Origin: Bacillota bacterium
GTDB lineage: Bacteria; Armatimonadota; HRBIN16
NCBI GenBank assembly: GCA_023511455.1
Contig: JAIMBJ010000021.1
Coordinates: 1 to 56,759, forward strand
Direction of reading: 5' to 3'
Length of the DNA: 56,759 bases
In this document: in pieces, positions 15,324 through 25,400 of the stretch
How the letters are laid out: the number at the start of each line of letters is the position of its first letter
How positions within the stretch are numbered: position 1 is the first letter of the stretch
The notes under the pieces: generated by a model
Told to the model about the DNA's origin: nothing
Databases searched by the model: none
The model's input: the letters and a program-made list of their open reading frames with translations, nothing else
Made by a program: the position numbers and the translations under genes

Positions 15324-17156
15324 ATGAAAAAGAATTCAAGAGCATACGCCTTTTCGCTGATTGAGGTGCTGGCGGCGATAGCCGTGCTGACCATCGGCAT
15401 ACTGGTCATTCTGAAGCTGTTTCCGGGCGGTTTCTTCGTGACCCGCGCCGCGGAGAACCGCTCGTTTGCCAGCCGACTGGCTCAGCAGGAGATCGAGCGG
15501 TGGAAAAACAGCGCGACCGCGCTGCCTGCGGGTATCCTCGCGCTGGCACCGTACAGCGACGGCAGCGCGACGGGGGAGGCTATCGATGTCGGGGCGCATC
15601 CCGATAACCTCGCACCGCCCTTGTTGCCGACTGGCATCGACCCTTACTACTACTCCGACATCAACCGCTGGCGGCGAGTGGTGGGCGAAAAGGTGCGAAT
15701 CCCCATCCCTGTGCCTACCATGGTCGGACAGGGCTCTGTGTACGTGCTGGCGGCGGGCCCGTTCGTGGACCAGCCGCTATACGACCCGGTCTCGCAGGTG
15801 TGGCGGCTGAGTAACCTGAATGTGTACGGCTCGCCGATGGTGCGCATCTGGTGGCAGGCGCAAGAGGATGCTCCACCGCCGTTGCGTCGTCCGCATCAGT
15901 ACGCCATCGACTACGACGCCAGCGACGATGGCTCGCACGATGATGTGGTCATCTGGTTCTATCCGACGCCGTACCCGCGCGATTTCACCATCTCCTACGA
16001 CTACTATGACGGCAATGACGGCTGGAAACTGAAGTCGGTTTCCAAGACCATTCCCAACGTGGTGAGCCTGACCGGCGAGCCAGTGAAAATTGAACTGCGC
16101 AGTTATGTCGGACCCGATGGCAGGCCGATTCTGGAGTCGGGATGGCGTATGCGCGGGGGCAGTGAGCTGGTCAGCCGCGAGTTCCGGTTGCTTCCGCTGG
16201 CACAGGCGTGGTCCGATGACCCCTACGAGTTCAAGATACTGCACGGCAACATCGGTCCCTATGCCAACGTGGGCGTTCTGCTGTTCAACCCGCGTGGGCG
16301 CGACTACACCGAGCGTACAGCCCGCGGCGTGGTGCCGCTCACCGCGCACATCGATTACACCGTGCTGGACTGGCACATTATCCGCGAGGACCGGCTGGTT
16401 CCCACAGTGCCTGCCGAAATCAGGCTGAACCTGCGCTTCCTGCGCAAACGCGGCGATAAGCTGGATGACCAGACCACTTATGAAGGGCTAATAAGGGGTG
16501 TGAACTGGAACACACTGCCGCCTAATGACCCGTTACGCCAGCAACCGGACTTCGTGGCGGTGGACCTGCAGACGGGGCAGGTCATTGACCCCATCGTCGG
16601 GCAGGGGGATACCGGCTCGTATCAGGTGGATTACCGCAACGGCATCGTGAACGTGGTGGATCCCACTCTGGCGGGACATACCCTGCGTTTCTACTATCAG
16701 GCGGACGGCGACTGGGGCGTTCTGGTTCTCAAGCCGTACGAGTTGTATCGCGAGCGATACGGCAATCTACTCAGCTACCGCGAGTTTTACGTGGGCGGCG
16801 GGCCCGATGGTGGCTCACCCACGCGCATCTACTTCCCCGTGTGCGATGCCGGCAAGCAGGTGATACTTGGGGAAGTGTACTACGTAGATAGCGCACTGGG
16901 CAAAGATGTGATGCGTGGCGTGCTGGCACGCATCAGCAACCGCACCGAAACAGTGGGGGGACGACCCCTGTGTTACATCGATATCCGCGACATCAAATCC
17001 ACCGCGGTGTCGCTGGACCTGGATGCCTACAACACGTACGGATACGTGGTGCGTGGTGTGAAAGGTGCGTCGTTCAAGGCGCGTGTTATCTGGAAGGAGA
17101 ACAACCGCTGGCAGCGCTATGAGGTGGAAACCATCCTCACGCGCGAAATGGAATAA
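15324..17156 (+). CDS. Large PilV-like minor pilin
   Basis: 610 residues. The leader is MKKNSRAYA followed by the prepilin signature FSLIEVLAAIAVLTIGILVI, with Glu5 present and Ala before the cut. The PilV/GspI-type continuation is FFVTRAAENRSFASRLAQQEIERWK. The remaining 550 residues are a large exported region rich in Tyr, Asp and Pro, without a family I recognise; typical PilV proteins are under 200 residues. The ATG at 15324 follows GGTGGAGG by six bases. Its place between PulG-like and PilW-like genes fits a minor pilin that helps prime pilus assembly. Confidence 0.85.
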   Translation: MKKNSRAYAFSLIEVLAAIAVLTIGILVILKLFPGGFFVTRAAENRSFASRLAQQEIERWKNSATALPAGILALAPYSDGSATGEAIDVGAHPDNLAPPLLPTGIDPYYYSDINRWRRVVGEKVRIPIPVPTMVGQGSVYVLAAGPFVDQPLYDPVSQVWRLSNLNVYGSPMVRIWWQAQEDAPPPLRRPHQYAIDYDASDDGSHDDVVIWFYPTPYPRDFTISYDYYDGNDGWKLKSVSKTIPNVVSLTGEPVKIELRSYVGPDGRPILESGWRMRGGSELVSREFRLLPLAQAWSDDPYEFKILHGNIGPYANVGVLLFNPRGRDYTERTARGVVPLTAHIDYTVLDWHIIREDRLVPTVPAEIRLNLRFLRKRGDKLDDQTTYEGLIRGVNWNTLPPNDPLRQQPDFVAVDLQTGQVIDPIVGQGDTGSYQVDYRNGIVNVVDPTLAGHTLRFYYQADGDWGVLVLKPYELYRERYGNLLSYREFYVGGGPDGGSPTRIYFPVCDAGKQVILGEVYYVDSALGKDVMRGVLARISNRTETVGGRPLCYIDIRDIKSTAVSLDLDAYNTYGYVVRGVKGASFKARVIWKENNRWQRYEVETILTREME

Positions 17157-17203
17157 CACTTATAGAACAAAGAAAACGCGAAGGTGAAACAGGAGTGTCA
17201 CCG

Positions 17204-19069
17204 ATGAGAGAGATAGGCAACACGAAGTTCAGGTCAGCTTTCACGCTGGTGGAGCTGCTGGTGGTAATGGCGATTACTGCTGTGATGCTGGGACTGCTGC
17301 TCGGTCCCATGCTGCAAAGCTTCAACTTCACACGACGGGTGCAGCGGGTGGCGCAAGCACAGGATACCGCACGCAACCTGATGGAGACCATCTCTCGGGA
17401 GATTGCCGACGCCGCTTACGTGTTCGACAACTCTCGGGTGCTGAACCCGTTGACCACTAGCAACCCCGTGAACGATGCCACCCTGCAGTTCACTCTGGTG
17501 GACCAGCGAGGTAATGCGGTCACCTTCTATCTGCCATATACCAAGATCGACTTCGTGTTGCCGGAACGTGCAACCGCAAACGGCACTGGCATTATCGACC
17601 CCACGGACGGCAGCGACTATGTCCCGCCGAGTCAGCGGGTCGGCAAGCCACCTTTGGTGCCGGTGCTTGCGGGACGTACCATCGTGCGCTATTTCATCGC
17701 CCGACGTGACCCCAGCCGTCCTTACAGCAACCGCAATGAGCAACTGCTTGCTACGGCGGCGTTAGACAACCCGTACATCTTGTGGCGTGCGCAGTTTGTG
17801 CTGTACGAACGGAATGGCAATGGGCAGTATGTACCGAATACCAAACTGTTCAAGCTCGACGACTACGGACAGCCCATCATCGACGAGCCGTGGTTCTTCT
17901 ATGATACCCGCACGGCGCCGAATGGCAGGTCGTACATGCAGAACTGGCTGGAGGTCAGCCGCCCGGTGACCGAGGTGGAGGATATCGACCTGCTGAACGT
18001 ACGTTACGACCAGCGCACGGGAGAGATTGTGCAGGTGACGCCGTTGATTCAGTTCCTGCCCGGTCTGGTAACGGATGACCCGGCGGTACCCACCAATCTG
18101 GACGACGCCGCCAACGAAGTGCCCAACACAATCCCCACTGCATATACGACCAAGAAGGGCGGCTGGAGCAGCCCGTTTGTGGTCACCGTCTACCGTGACG
18201 GCTTCAGCACCGTGTATACGACCGGGGACGTGAACGGACAGCTGATGGTGGCGCGTGGAGCTTCCGATGCCTTCCGTTTCAATATCACGGCTTACCAGCT
18301 GATGCAGTCGGCTGGCTGTTATGACGAAGGCACCTGGGATGCGGGGGTGTGTTCCAACCTGCCCGACCCCTGGATACAGGGAAGTGGTTCATGGGAGCGT
18401 AACCCCACTTCGCTGGACGCTCCGTATCCCTATTTGCCGTTCGATGTAGACCCGCGCTCAGGCACGGTCAGCTTCGCTATCCCTGCAGTGGCAGTGTTCC
18501 GACCGGGTGAGCGGCCGGTGTTTGAGTATCTTGCCCGCAACACGCGGGTGGATGAGAGCGGACGACGGTACCTGCTGCTCTCGGAGCCGGACATCAACAA
18601 CACCGCATCCAACAACCGGCAGAGTCCGCTGAGGCTGCTGCAGACCGTGTCCATTGTGCCCGGCTCGGAACGGATTTGGGGACCAGACCAGACGACCCCA
18701 CCCGGCGTGGAGCCGCGTCTGGTACCTTACACCCGCGTGCCCTGGAACGTAACGCCCGGTCCGAACCAGTATCGCATCAACTATCAGGGAACGCGCGACG
18801 GTCATCCCACGCTGCAAACCGGTTATGTGGAGTTCTGGTCGCTGTGGCAGGTGCCATCGGGCACACGGGCAGACGGCACGCCTTACGACCTGCTGCGCGT
18901 GACCTACGCGATACAGTCGAACACCAGAAATGATGTGGTGAAAGTGGATTACATGACGCGCTCGCAATACACGCTGGCAATCAGCATCAAACTGTATGAC
19001 CCGACAACGGGTGACCCACTGTTGATGTCCCTGACCACGCAGGTGCGGGTGCGCAACCTGTTACGATGA
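17204..19069 (+). CDS. Large PilW-like minor pilin
   Basis: 621 residues. The leader is MREIGNTKFRSA, then FTLVELLVVMAITAVMLGLL, with Glu5 present and Ala before the cut. The continuation MLQSFNFTRRVQRVAQAQDT and ETISREIADA is typical of PilW/GspJ proteins. The exported part of over 550 residues is far longer than in known PilW proteins and carries no domain I recognise. The ATG at 17204 has AGGAG eight bases ahead and is preferred over a GTG at 17195. The gene follows the PilV-like gene by 47 bases and precedes the PilX-like gene. Confidence 0.85.
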   Translation: MREIGNTKFRSAFTLVELLVVMAITAVMLGLLLGPMLQSFNFTRRVQRVAQAQDTARNLMETISREIADAAYVFDNSRVLNPLTTSNPVNDATLQFTLVDQRGNAVTFYLPYTKIDFVLPERATANGTGIIDPTDGSDYVPPSQRVGKPPLVPVLAGRTIVRYFIARRDPSRPYSNRNEQLLATAALDNPYILWRAQFVLYERNGNGQYVPNTKLFKLDDYGQPIIDEPWFFYDTRTAPNGRSYMQNWLEVSRPVTEVEDIDLLNVRYDQRTGEIVQVTPLIQFLPGLVTDDPAVPTNLDDAANEVPNTIPTAYTTKKGGWSSPFVVTVYRDGFSTVYTTGDVNGQLMVARGASDAFRFNITAYQLMQSAGCYDEGTWDAGVCSNLPDPWIQGSGSWERNPTSLDAPYPYLPFDVDPRSGTVSFAIPAVAVFRPGERPVFEYLARNTRVDESGRRYLLLSEPDINNTASNNRQSPLRLLQTVSIVPGSERIWGPDQTTPPGVEPRLVPYTRVPWNVTPGPNQYRINYQGTRDGHPTLQTGYVEFWSLWQVPSGTRADGTPYDLLRVTYAIQSNTRNDVVKVDYMTRSQYTLAISIKLYDPTTGDPLLMSLTTQVRVRNLLR

Positions 19070-19093
19070 GAGCGGGAGGGGGAAGTGCGAAAA

Positions 19094-21793
19094 ATGAGTA
19101 AACCAGTGTGGACGAAGGCGATGTGTCCTGCACACGCGCAGCGTGGACAAACGCTGGTCGTGGCGGTAGTGGTCATGTTCGTCATGATGTTTATGGGCGC
19201 GCTGTTCGTGGCGATTATCGGGCGAAACCTCGAGAACGCGGCACGCAGTGGCAGAGTAACCGATGCCCAGTACTTTGCGGAGGCGGGCATCCAGTACGCC
19301 GACCAGCAGCTGACCTTCAGCGAAGAAGGTGCCGACTGGCGTCCCGTGCCGGCGAACCTGCCTCCGGACCAGTGCCGCGACCCGGACTATCAGTGGCTGC
19401 GTCCATACGCCCCCACCGAATCCACCACGTTGAACCCGTGTGGCACGCCGGCGGCTGGTCCCAGCGGCGGCTACAGTCGCGTGTTGTTCGAAAACGGACG
19501 CGCGCTGATACGGGTAAGCTATAATCCTCGTCCGTACGACCCGAACGACCCCGAGTCGGGACCGCTCTCCCGCTTCATCAAGATAGAATCTGTTGGACGG
19601 GTGGGGCGCATCGACCCGAATGACCCGACCATGCTGACCGCGGCGGCGACCGGTTTGCGGCGGGAAATGGTGGCTTACAAGGCTATCGGTATCACCGACT
19701 ACCTGCGCTTCATCACCAACCGCGATAACCGCGCCAACGTGGTGGTGGAGCTGGGTGTGCCGGAAGGCATCGTGGGACACGATGCGAACGGAAACCCGAT
19801 ACCGGTGCGACTCATCTGGGGTAGTAACACCAGTGGTGCGCCTATCCGCGTCAACGGGAACCTCAAATGGCACGGCGAGGTGGAACTGACCCTCAATCCC
19901 CAGGCTGGAGACCGGGTGGAGGTAGCAGGAGACATCCTTCTGGCACCTCGCGCGCAGGTGACGGTGAATAACAATGCCCTGCTTCCCAGCAACAGCCCCA
20001 CATTCAATACCTATGGCGGTGTGGTGCGCGACGGACGCGCCGGCGTGGGCGTGGATGGGGGAGCCCGCTTGGCAACGCGACTGGAACCACCCCTTATCGA
20101 CCTGACAGACCCGGCCACCAACGTGAACCGCTACTGGAGTATGACGCGCAACTCGGGCGCGCTGGTCGGCGGGCGCAATAGCGGCTTGTTCGGCTTCGGC
20201 AGGGGTATTTACATCAATAACCGTGCCGATGTACTGCGCGAGCCGGGCTTGTTTGGCGGTCCCACCGTGCGCAGTGAGTTCCTGCGGTTGATAGACTCGC
20301 GCAACTGGCAGGGACCCTACTATGTGCCGCCGGGCGCTATCATCCGACTGAACCCCTTTGGCTTTACCATCCAGCTCACACGCGGGCGATGGCGCGCTCC
20401 GAATGGGGCAAACACCAACGCGGTGACCATGGTGTGTACATACCTGCCCGACGGACGGCTATCGCAAGACCTGCTGGACCCCTCCCTGAACAAGGCGGCG
20501 GTCGGACTGCCGTTCGTCACTCAGTTCAGCGGTGTCATCTATGCCGAAGGGAATATCCGCATTCGCGGCATCATCCCGCAGGGCAAGCAGCTCACTGTGG
20601 TGTCGGGTGGCAATATCTTCATCGAGGGCAACCTGATGAAACCGCGCCTGCCGAACGGTCTGCCCGACAACACCAGCGCCATCGCCCTGCTGGCGAAAGA
20701 GAACATTGTGGTCAATACCACGCTTTTCATCGACCCCGAACTGGGTACTGAAGCGGGCGGCTGGAACGAGCAGGACGCGCCGCTGAACTTCCCTTCGTGG
20801 CACAGGGCGATGTTGCCTACCCAGAGGCAATCCTTTGTGTTCTCATCAGCGGTTTCATTGAACACCTATTTCAGCAATACATGGCCTCATGGTCTGAAAC
20901 TTCTGGTGCGCCATGCTGCCATCGAGAACGAGCAGACCAGCATCTTCCTGCACGTGAACTATCCGGTGAACGATACCAACGGCAACGGTGTTCTGGACGA
21001 AGACCTGTATCGCTTCCCGGGAGGCGTTCTGGACGCGCTGGGCTTGCCGACCATCTATGTGGTGAACGCCTCAGGGGTAAACTACGAGCATCTGGGGCTG
21101 GAACTGCTGCGCAATCTGTCGCCGTTCAACACCAATCCGCCGAACCATCCCACCAACCCGCGTAGCGACTACGTGTTGAATACCGCACCCGGCGCGGAGA
21201 ACCGCCTGACCTTTGAGGTCAACAGCGGTTGGGGCAATGTGCCCGCCAACGAGTACCATCTGAGCCGGGTGGCGGTGGTACCCATGGACATTGAGATTGC
21301 TGCGCTGATGTACGCGCAGGAGGGGTCGTTTGTGGTGTTGCCGGGCGAGTGGTTCAACACCGACCCGCGCGATACCTTCCCCATCGGCTCCAGCCCGTCG
21401 TCGGTAGACCAGAACCTGCGCAGGCAGCTGTATGGGGTGCTTTCGCCGGTGTACCCGTTCTACGCTCAACCGCTGGATATTCGCATCGTGATACGGGGAG
21501 CGATTGCAGAGAACCTGCCGTGGGCGATACAGGACCAGGGCGAGTGGCTGAAGAAGTGGGGCTGGATACCGCCACAGTACGGCAATTCGGGTATCCCGAT
21601 ACCGCCATCGCACCTGCGCGACCCGCGTAACCCCGCGCGCGACCTGCCGATGGGCTACAATCTTATCATGGAGTACGACCCGGTGTTCACCAGCGCGGGC
21701 GTGGTGCGCGTCGATCAGTATGGACGCCGGTTGCCACCGATGCCGCGCCTGCCGGTGTGCCCAGGACTACTCTATGTCGGGGAGATGAGGTGA
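19094..21793 (+). CDS. Very large PilX/GspK-like minor pilin
   Basis: About 899 residues. The leader ends in AQRG, followed by QTLVVAVVVMFVMMFMGALF, then NLENAARSGRVTDAQYFAEAGIQYA. This is the PilX/GspK pattern: Gly before the cut, no Glu5, and an AEAGIxYA helix. The middle (about residues 250-550) has alternating short beta-like repeats (VNGNLKWHGEVELTL, AEGNIRIRGIIPQGK, GGNIFIEGNL) that suggest a parallel beta solenoid. Normal PilX and GspK proteins are 150-350 residues. The start at 19094 is chosen for spacing from GGAGGGGGA; a GTG at 19085 is possible. It overlaps nothing but sits two bases from the next gene. Confidence 0.8.
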   Translation: MSKPVWTKAMCPAHAQRGQTLVVAVVVMFVMMFMGALFVAIIGRNLENAARSGRVTDAQYFAEAGIQYADQQLTFSEEGADWRPVPANLPPDQCRDPDYQWLRPYAPTESTTLNPCGTPAAGPSGGYSRVLFENGRALIRVSYNPRPYDPNDPESGPLSRFIKIESVGRVGRIDPNDPTMLTAAATGLRREMVAYKAIGITDYLRFITNRDNRANVVVELGVPEGIVGHDANGNPIPVRLIWGSNTSGAPIRVNGNLKWHGEVELTLNPQAGDRVEVAGDILLAPRAQVTVNNNALLPSNSPTFNTYGGVVRDGRAGVGVDGGARLATRLEPPLIDLTDPATNVNRYWSMTRNSGALVGGRNSGLFGFGRGIYINNRADVLREPGLFGGPTVRSEFLRLIDSRNWQGPYYVPPGAIIRLNPFGFTIQLTRGRWRAPNGANTNAVTMVCTYLPDGRLSQDLLDPSLNKAAVGLPFVTQFSGVIYAEGNIRIRGIIPQGKQLTVVSGGNIFIEGNLMKPRLPNGLPDNTSAIALLAKENIVVNTTLFIDPELGTEAGGWNEQDAPLNFPSWHRAMLPTQRQSFVFSSAVSLNTYFSNTWPHGLKLLVRHAAIENEQTSIFLHVNYPVNDTNGNGVLDEDLYRFPGGVLDALGLPTIYVVNASGVNYEHLGLELLRNLSPFNTNPPNHPTNPRSDYVLNTAPGAENRLTFEVNSGWGNVPANEYHLSRVAVVPMDIEIAALMYAQEGSFVVLPGEWFNTDPRDTFPIGSSPSSVDQNLRRQLYGVLSPVYPFYAQPLDIRIVIRGAIAENLPWAIQDQGEWLKKWGWIPPQYGNSGIPIPPSHLRDPRNPARDLPMGYNLIMEYDPVFTSAGVVRVDQYGRRLPPMPRLPVCPGLLYVGEMR

Positions 21794-21794
21794 A

Positions 21795-22445
21795 ATGGCG
21801 ATTGCGGCATCGCGCAAGGAGCAAATGGTCTACCCTGAATCCGACGGGAAGCCGATGGCAGATAACACGAAGCAGTTTCGCTGGATAGTAACCCTCGAGG
21901 GTGGCTTCGAGGCGCTGTTCCGCGACAGGGAGGACGTGTTTGTGGCGGGTGACCTGTTCTGGTACCCCGTCGAAGGGCACCCCGATATCCGCATGGCACC
22001 TGATGTGATGATTGTCTTCGGACGCCCGAAGGGTGACAGACCCTCTTACAAACAGTGGGAAGAGGAGAACATCGCGCCGCACGTGGTCTTCGAAGTGCTG
22101 TCACCCAGCAACTCGCTGCTGGAGATGGCGAAGAAGCTAGAGTTTTACGACCGCTATGGTGTGGAGGAGTACTACCTGTATGACCCGGAAACCGGCGACT
22201 TTACCGGCTGGATTCGTGGCGAGGACGGTCGGCTGCGGGTGATAGACGAGATTCAGGGCTGGGTGAGCCCGAGGTTAGGAGTGCGCTTTGAGACCGAGAA
22301 CGGCGAGCTGCGCGTCATCCGTCCCGACGGGCAGCGGTTTATGACCTATCTGGAGTTACAACAGCAAGCGGAGCAAGAGCGTCAACGCGCTGCTAAGCTG
22401 GCGCAACGCTTGCGGGAACTGGGCATCGATCCCGAGCAGATTTGA
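21795..22445 (+). CDS. Uma2-family (DUF820) protein
   Basis: 216 residues. The Uma2 nuclease-like core is intact: APDVMIVF (Asp), HVVFEVLSPS (Glu) and KKLEFYDRYGVEEYYLYDPE (Lys). A C-terminal coiled-coil tail of about 35 residues (ELQQQAEQERQRAAKLAQRL) follows, a frequent variant of the family. It begins one base after the stop of the PilX-like gene, so it is part of the same transcript. Why such a gene sits inside a pilin operon is unclear. Function unknown; a DNA-cleaving role is only suggested by the fold. Confidence 0.87.
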   Translation: MAIAASRKEQMVYPESDGKPMADNTKQFRWIVTLEGGFEALFRDREDVFVAGDLFWYPVEGHPDIRMAPDVMIVFGRPKGDRPSYKQWEEENIAPHVVFEVLSPSNSLLEMAKKLEFYDRYGVEEYYLYDPETGDFTGWIRGEDGRLRVIDEIQGWVSPRLGVRFETENGELRVIRPDGQRFMTYLELQQQAEQERQRAAKLAQRLRELGIDPEQI

Positions 22446-22460
22446 GCCGAGAGAAGGGTG

Positions 22461-25400
22461 ATGACAATGCGAAACCGACTGGTTTTCCTGATATTTCTGG
22501 GCGTTGTGGCAGGTTGGCTGGGTATGGTGCGCACGGCACAGGGCGACGCCTATACCTATACCACCGTGCGCAAGCAGATTCGCGTCGGTGTGTTGCAAAT
22601 CGGCAGTAATCCGGTACTGACGCCCTTCGTGTGGCACGTGCTGGACCGGCGCACCGACTACAAACCCGCCGGGTGGGATTTCGTCAATCCGCTGGCGGCT
22701 CCCGGCAGCCGGAAGAACATGGCGACCTACTGGGTGGTCAACCTCGACCAGATATCGATGGAAGACCTTGCCAGATATGACGCGCTGGTGGTCGCCACGC
22801 AGGGCAGTAACATCGGCTTCACCCCCGAACAGCGCGAGAAACTGCGCAAATTCGTCGACGCGGGGGGTCTGCTCTGGATAGATAACCAGACCGCGTATAC
22901 CATCGATACGCGCGCTCCGCTCTTTCTGGACCTGCAGTTCAATAACGAGGGCTCAACCGGCGGATTGCTGGCATATCCGACCCATCCTCTGGTGAACGCG
23001 CCCTATCCAATAAGTGCAGGCGAGGTCAATCAGATGGGAGCCGGCATTCGCGGCTCGTTGAGCGCGGTCGGCGCGGATTTGAATGCGCCCCCTGCACCCG
23101 GTGTGCTGGCTCCGATTGTGGTGCGTCAGGACAATCGCCGTCCGGTTCTGGCGGCTGGTCAGTATGGCAGTGGAGCAGTGGTGGTCTCTTCGATAGGAAT
23201 CGCTTATGCCCTCAGTCAGGCGGTTGCGCCGCCGGGAGGACCCGTAGCAAACGAGAACTTCTTTGCAGCCGCGCCACAGAACCTGAAGTTCGGCTACAAC
23301 ATGATACAGTGGGCGTCGGCGTTTACCGCTCAGCGCAAGAACGCCCGACGCACCGCCGGTAGTTTCGAAAGCATCGGTGCGCCGCTGGTGGAGAAGTGGG
23401 GCTTGACCGGACTGCAGGCAGTGGGCACCTTCGCCTCCGCTCCGGTATTCTACAATGGCGCGCTGTTTGTGGTGGGGGCGTCGCCGTTCGGCGACCTGCG
23501 CCTGTACTGCTTCGACGCGAACCCGCGCCGCGACATCGACGGCGACGGCAACGAGGACGACGGTCTGCCCGACCTGTGGCAGCGCGGCACGCCATACGAC
23601 GAAATCTGGGAGGCTCCGCTGGGAAGCGAACCCGCCTCGACACCGCAGATTGTGGAGATTGCACCCAGCAGTAATGACCCCCTGCAACGTGCGCTGGTGG
23701 TTGTTGCGCTGAAGAACGGAACCGTGCAGGCGTACCGCGCGTTCCCTCGCACTGGAGGTATCAACACCCCGATTGCGGGGCTATCGGACGGCTCGAATCT
23801 GGTCTGGGAACGCACATTGCCTAACGCCGTGCCGTTCGACGATGAGAACGTGCCTGCTCCAGCCTTTGCGGAAGGGTTAATCGTGGTTCCCGCTGCTCAA
23901 TCGGGCACCGGCGGTAACAATGGGCGGCTCTACGTACTGTGGGCAGCCACCGGCGACATCATCAACTCAGGCAGTGCAGGGCAGGACTGGATACAGCCGC
24001 GTACCAATCTGCCCCTCATCCGCGGCGGCGTGACGCTTGGCTATGTGCAGGACAGAGGACAAACAGGCGAAGGCTCTATCGCCAACGACCTGATGGCTTA
24101 CGTTTCCACTGCGCCCAGCTCCACGACCGGCACGCTGACCAGTTCGGTATACGCCTTCTGGTTGGGTACCAGGGGCGAGGTGCTGAGCAATCCCAATAAC
24201 GACAAGCGCACCTTCGTGACGCGCGCACAGGGACGGCAGCTGCATATCTTCCTGGCGGATACCAGCGTTCCCTACGCTTCCCTGAACCCGGTGGTGTGGG
24301 TGTACAATCGCGAATCGACCGGCGCGCTGACGCTCGTAGACCGCTATGACCTGCCCGACTCGCGCATTACCGTGAACGCGGGCACCATCGTGTTTGCCAG
24401 CCAACCCGCGGCGAACCCCGTGGTGGTGATGAACTACTTCATCGACTGGGGTAAATCACCCGGCACGCCCATCCGCAGCACGGTGGGCATCGCGGATGTT
24501 GTTCCCAACCCCAGTAAGACCATCATGGACCAGCCTGCACTGGATGCCAGTGATAACGTGATTTACACCACCGACAACGGTAGCATCTACGGCTTACTGG
24601 AACAGCCCGGCAACCGTACGGTCATGCGCTGGCGGTGGCAGCTGCATGGCGGCTACACCGACCAGATTACACCGCAGCAGTCGGTGAATGTGCCGCCGTC
24701 GCTGGTGCTGAAGCACACGCTGTTTGGTACCAGAGTGCCGCCGGGGGCTGAGGTAGGGCTGACGCCGGGTGGCTTCACCGCGCCGCCCGCCGTCTTCGGC
24801 GACACCACCTACGCGGTAGCGGAAGCACGGGGCACCTTCCCGGGTATTCCGTTCCCCATTTCGGGTACCGTGCTGATGGCGTTCCAGAACAACCCGAAAG
24901 TGGAGCTGCGCCTGCGCGATGAGAACGGCAACCCGGCGTCCATTCCTGCCAACGCCACCCTGCAGATTCGGCAGGTGGATGTGATACGCAGCACCAGCGG
25001 TACCACGCAGTACACCTACGTGCAACCGGCGCAGTATTCGGTGAACCGTGCGGCGGGCGTGATAACCATCAACAACATGATGCCAGGCGCAGGCGGGGGA
25101 GGTGCCGTCTTCGCTTTCAGCCTGTCGCAGCCCACCCTGGTGGTGGTGACCGCGGGCAGCGAACCTCCGCGCCAGTATTACATCCAGCCCGCCACATACA
25201 GCAACCTGAAATGGTTCATGTTCATTCCCTCGGTTCGGGTAAAAGCCTCACCGGTGGTGGCGGGCGATGTGGTCTACCTGTCGGCGCAGGTGGACGCGCC
25301 GGGCGTGCAGGTATCCACTGTCATCGCGGTCTCTGCAGACCCCACTGCTACCGACCCCAGCATCCAGCAGGGTGACGACGTACCCCTGCTCACGCAAGAG

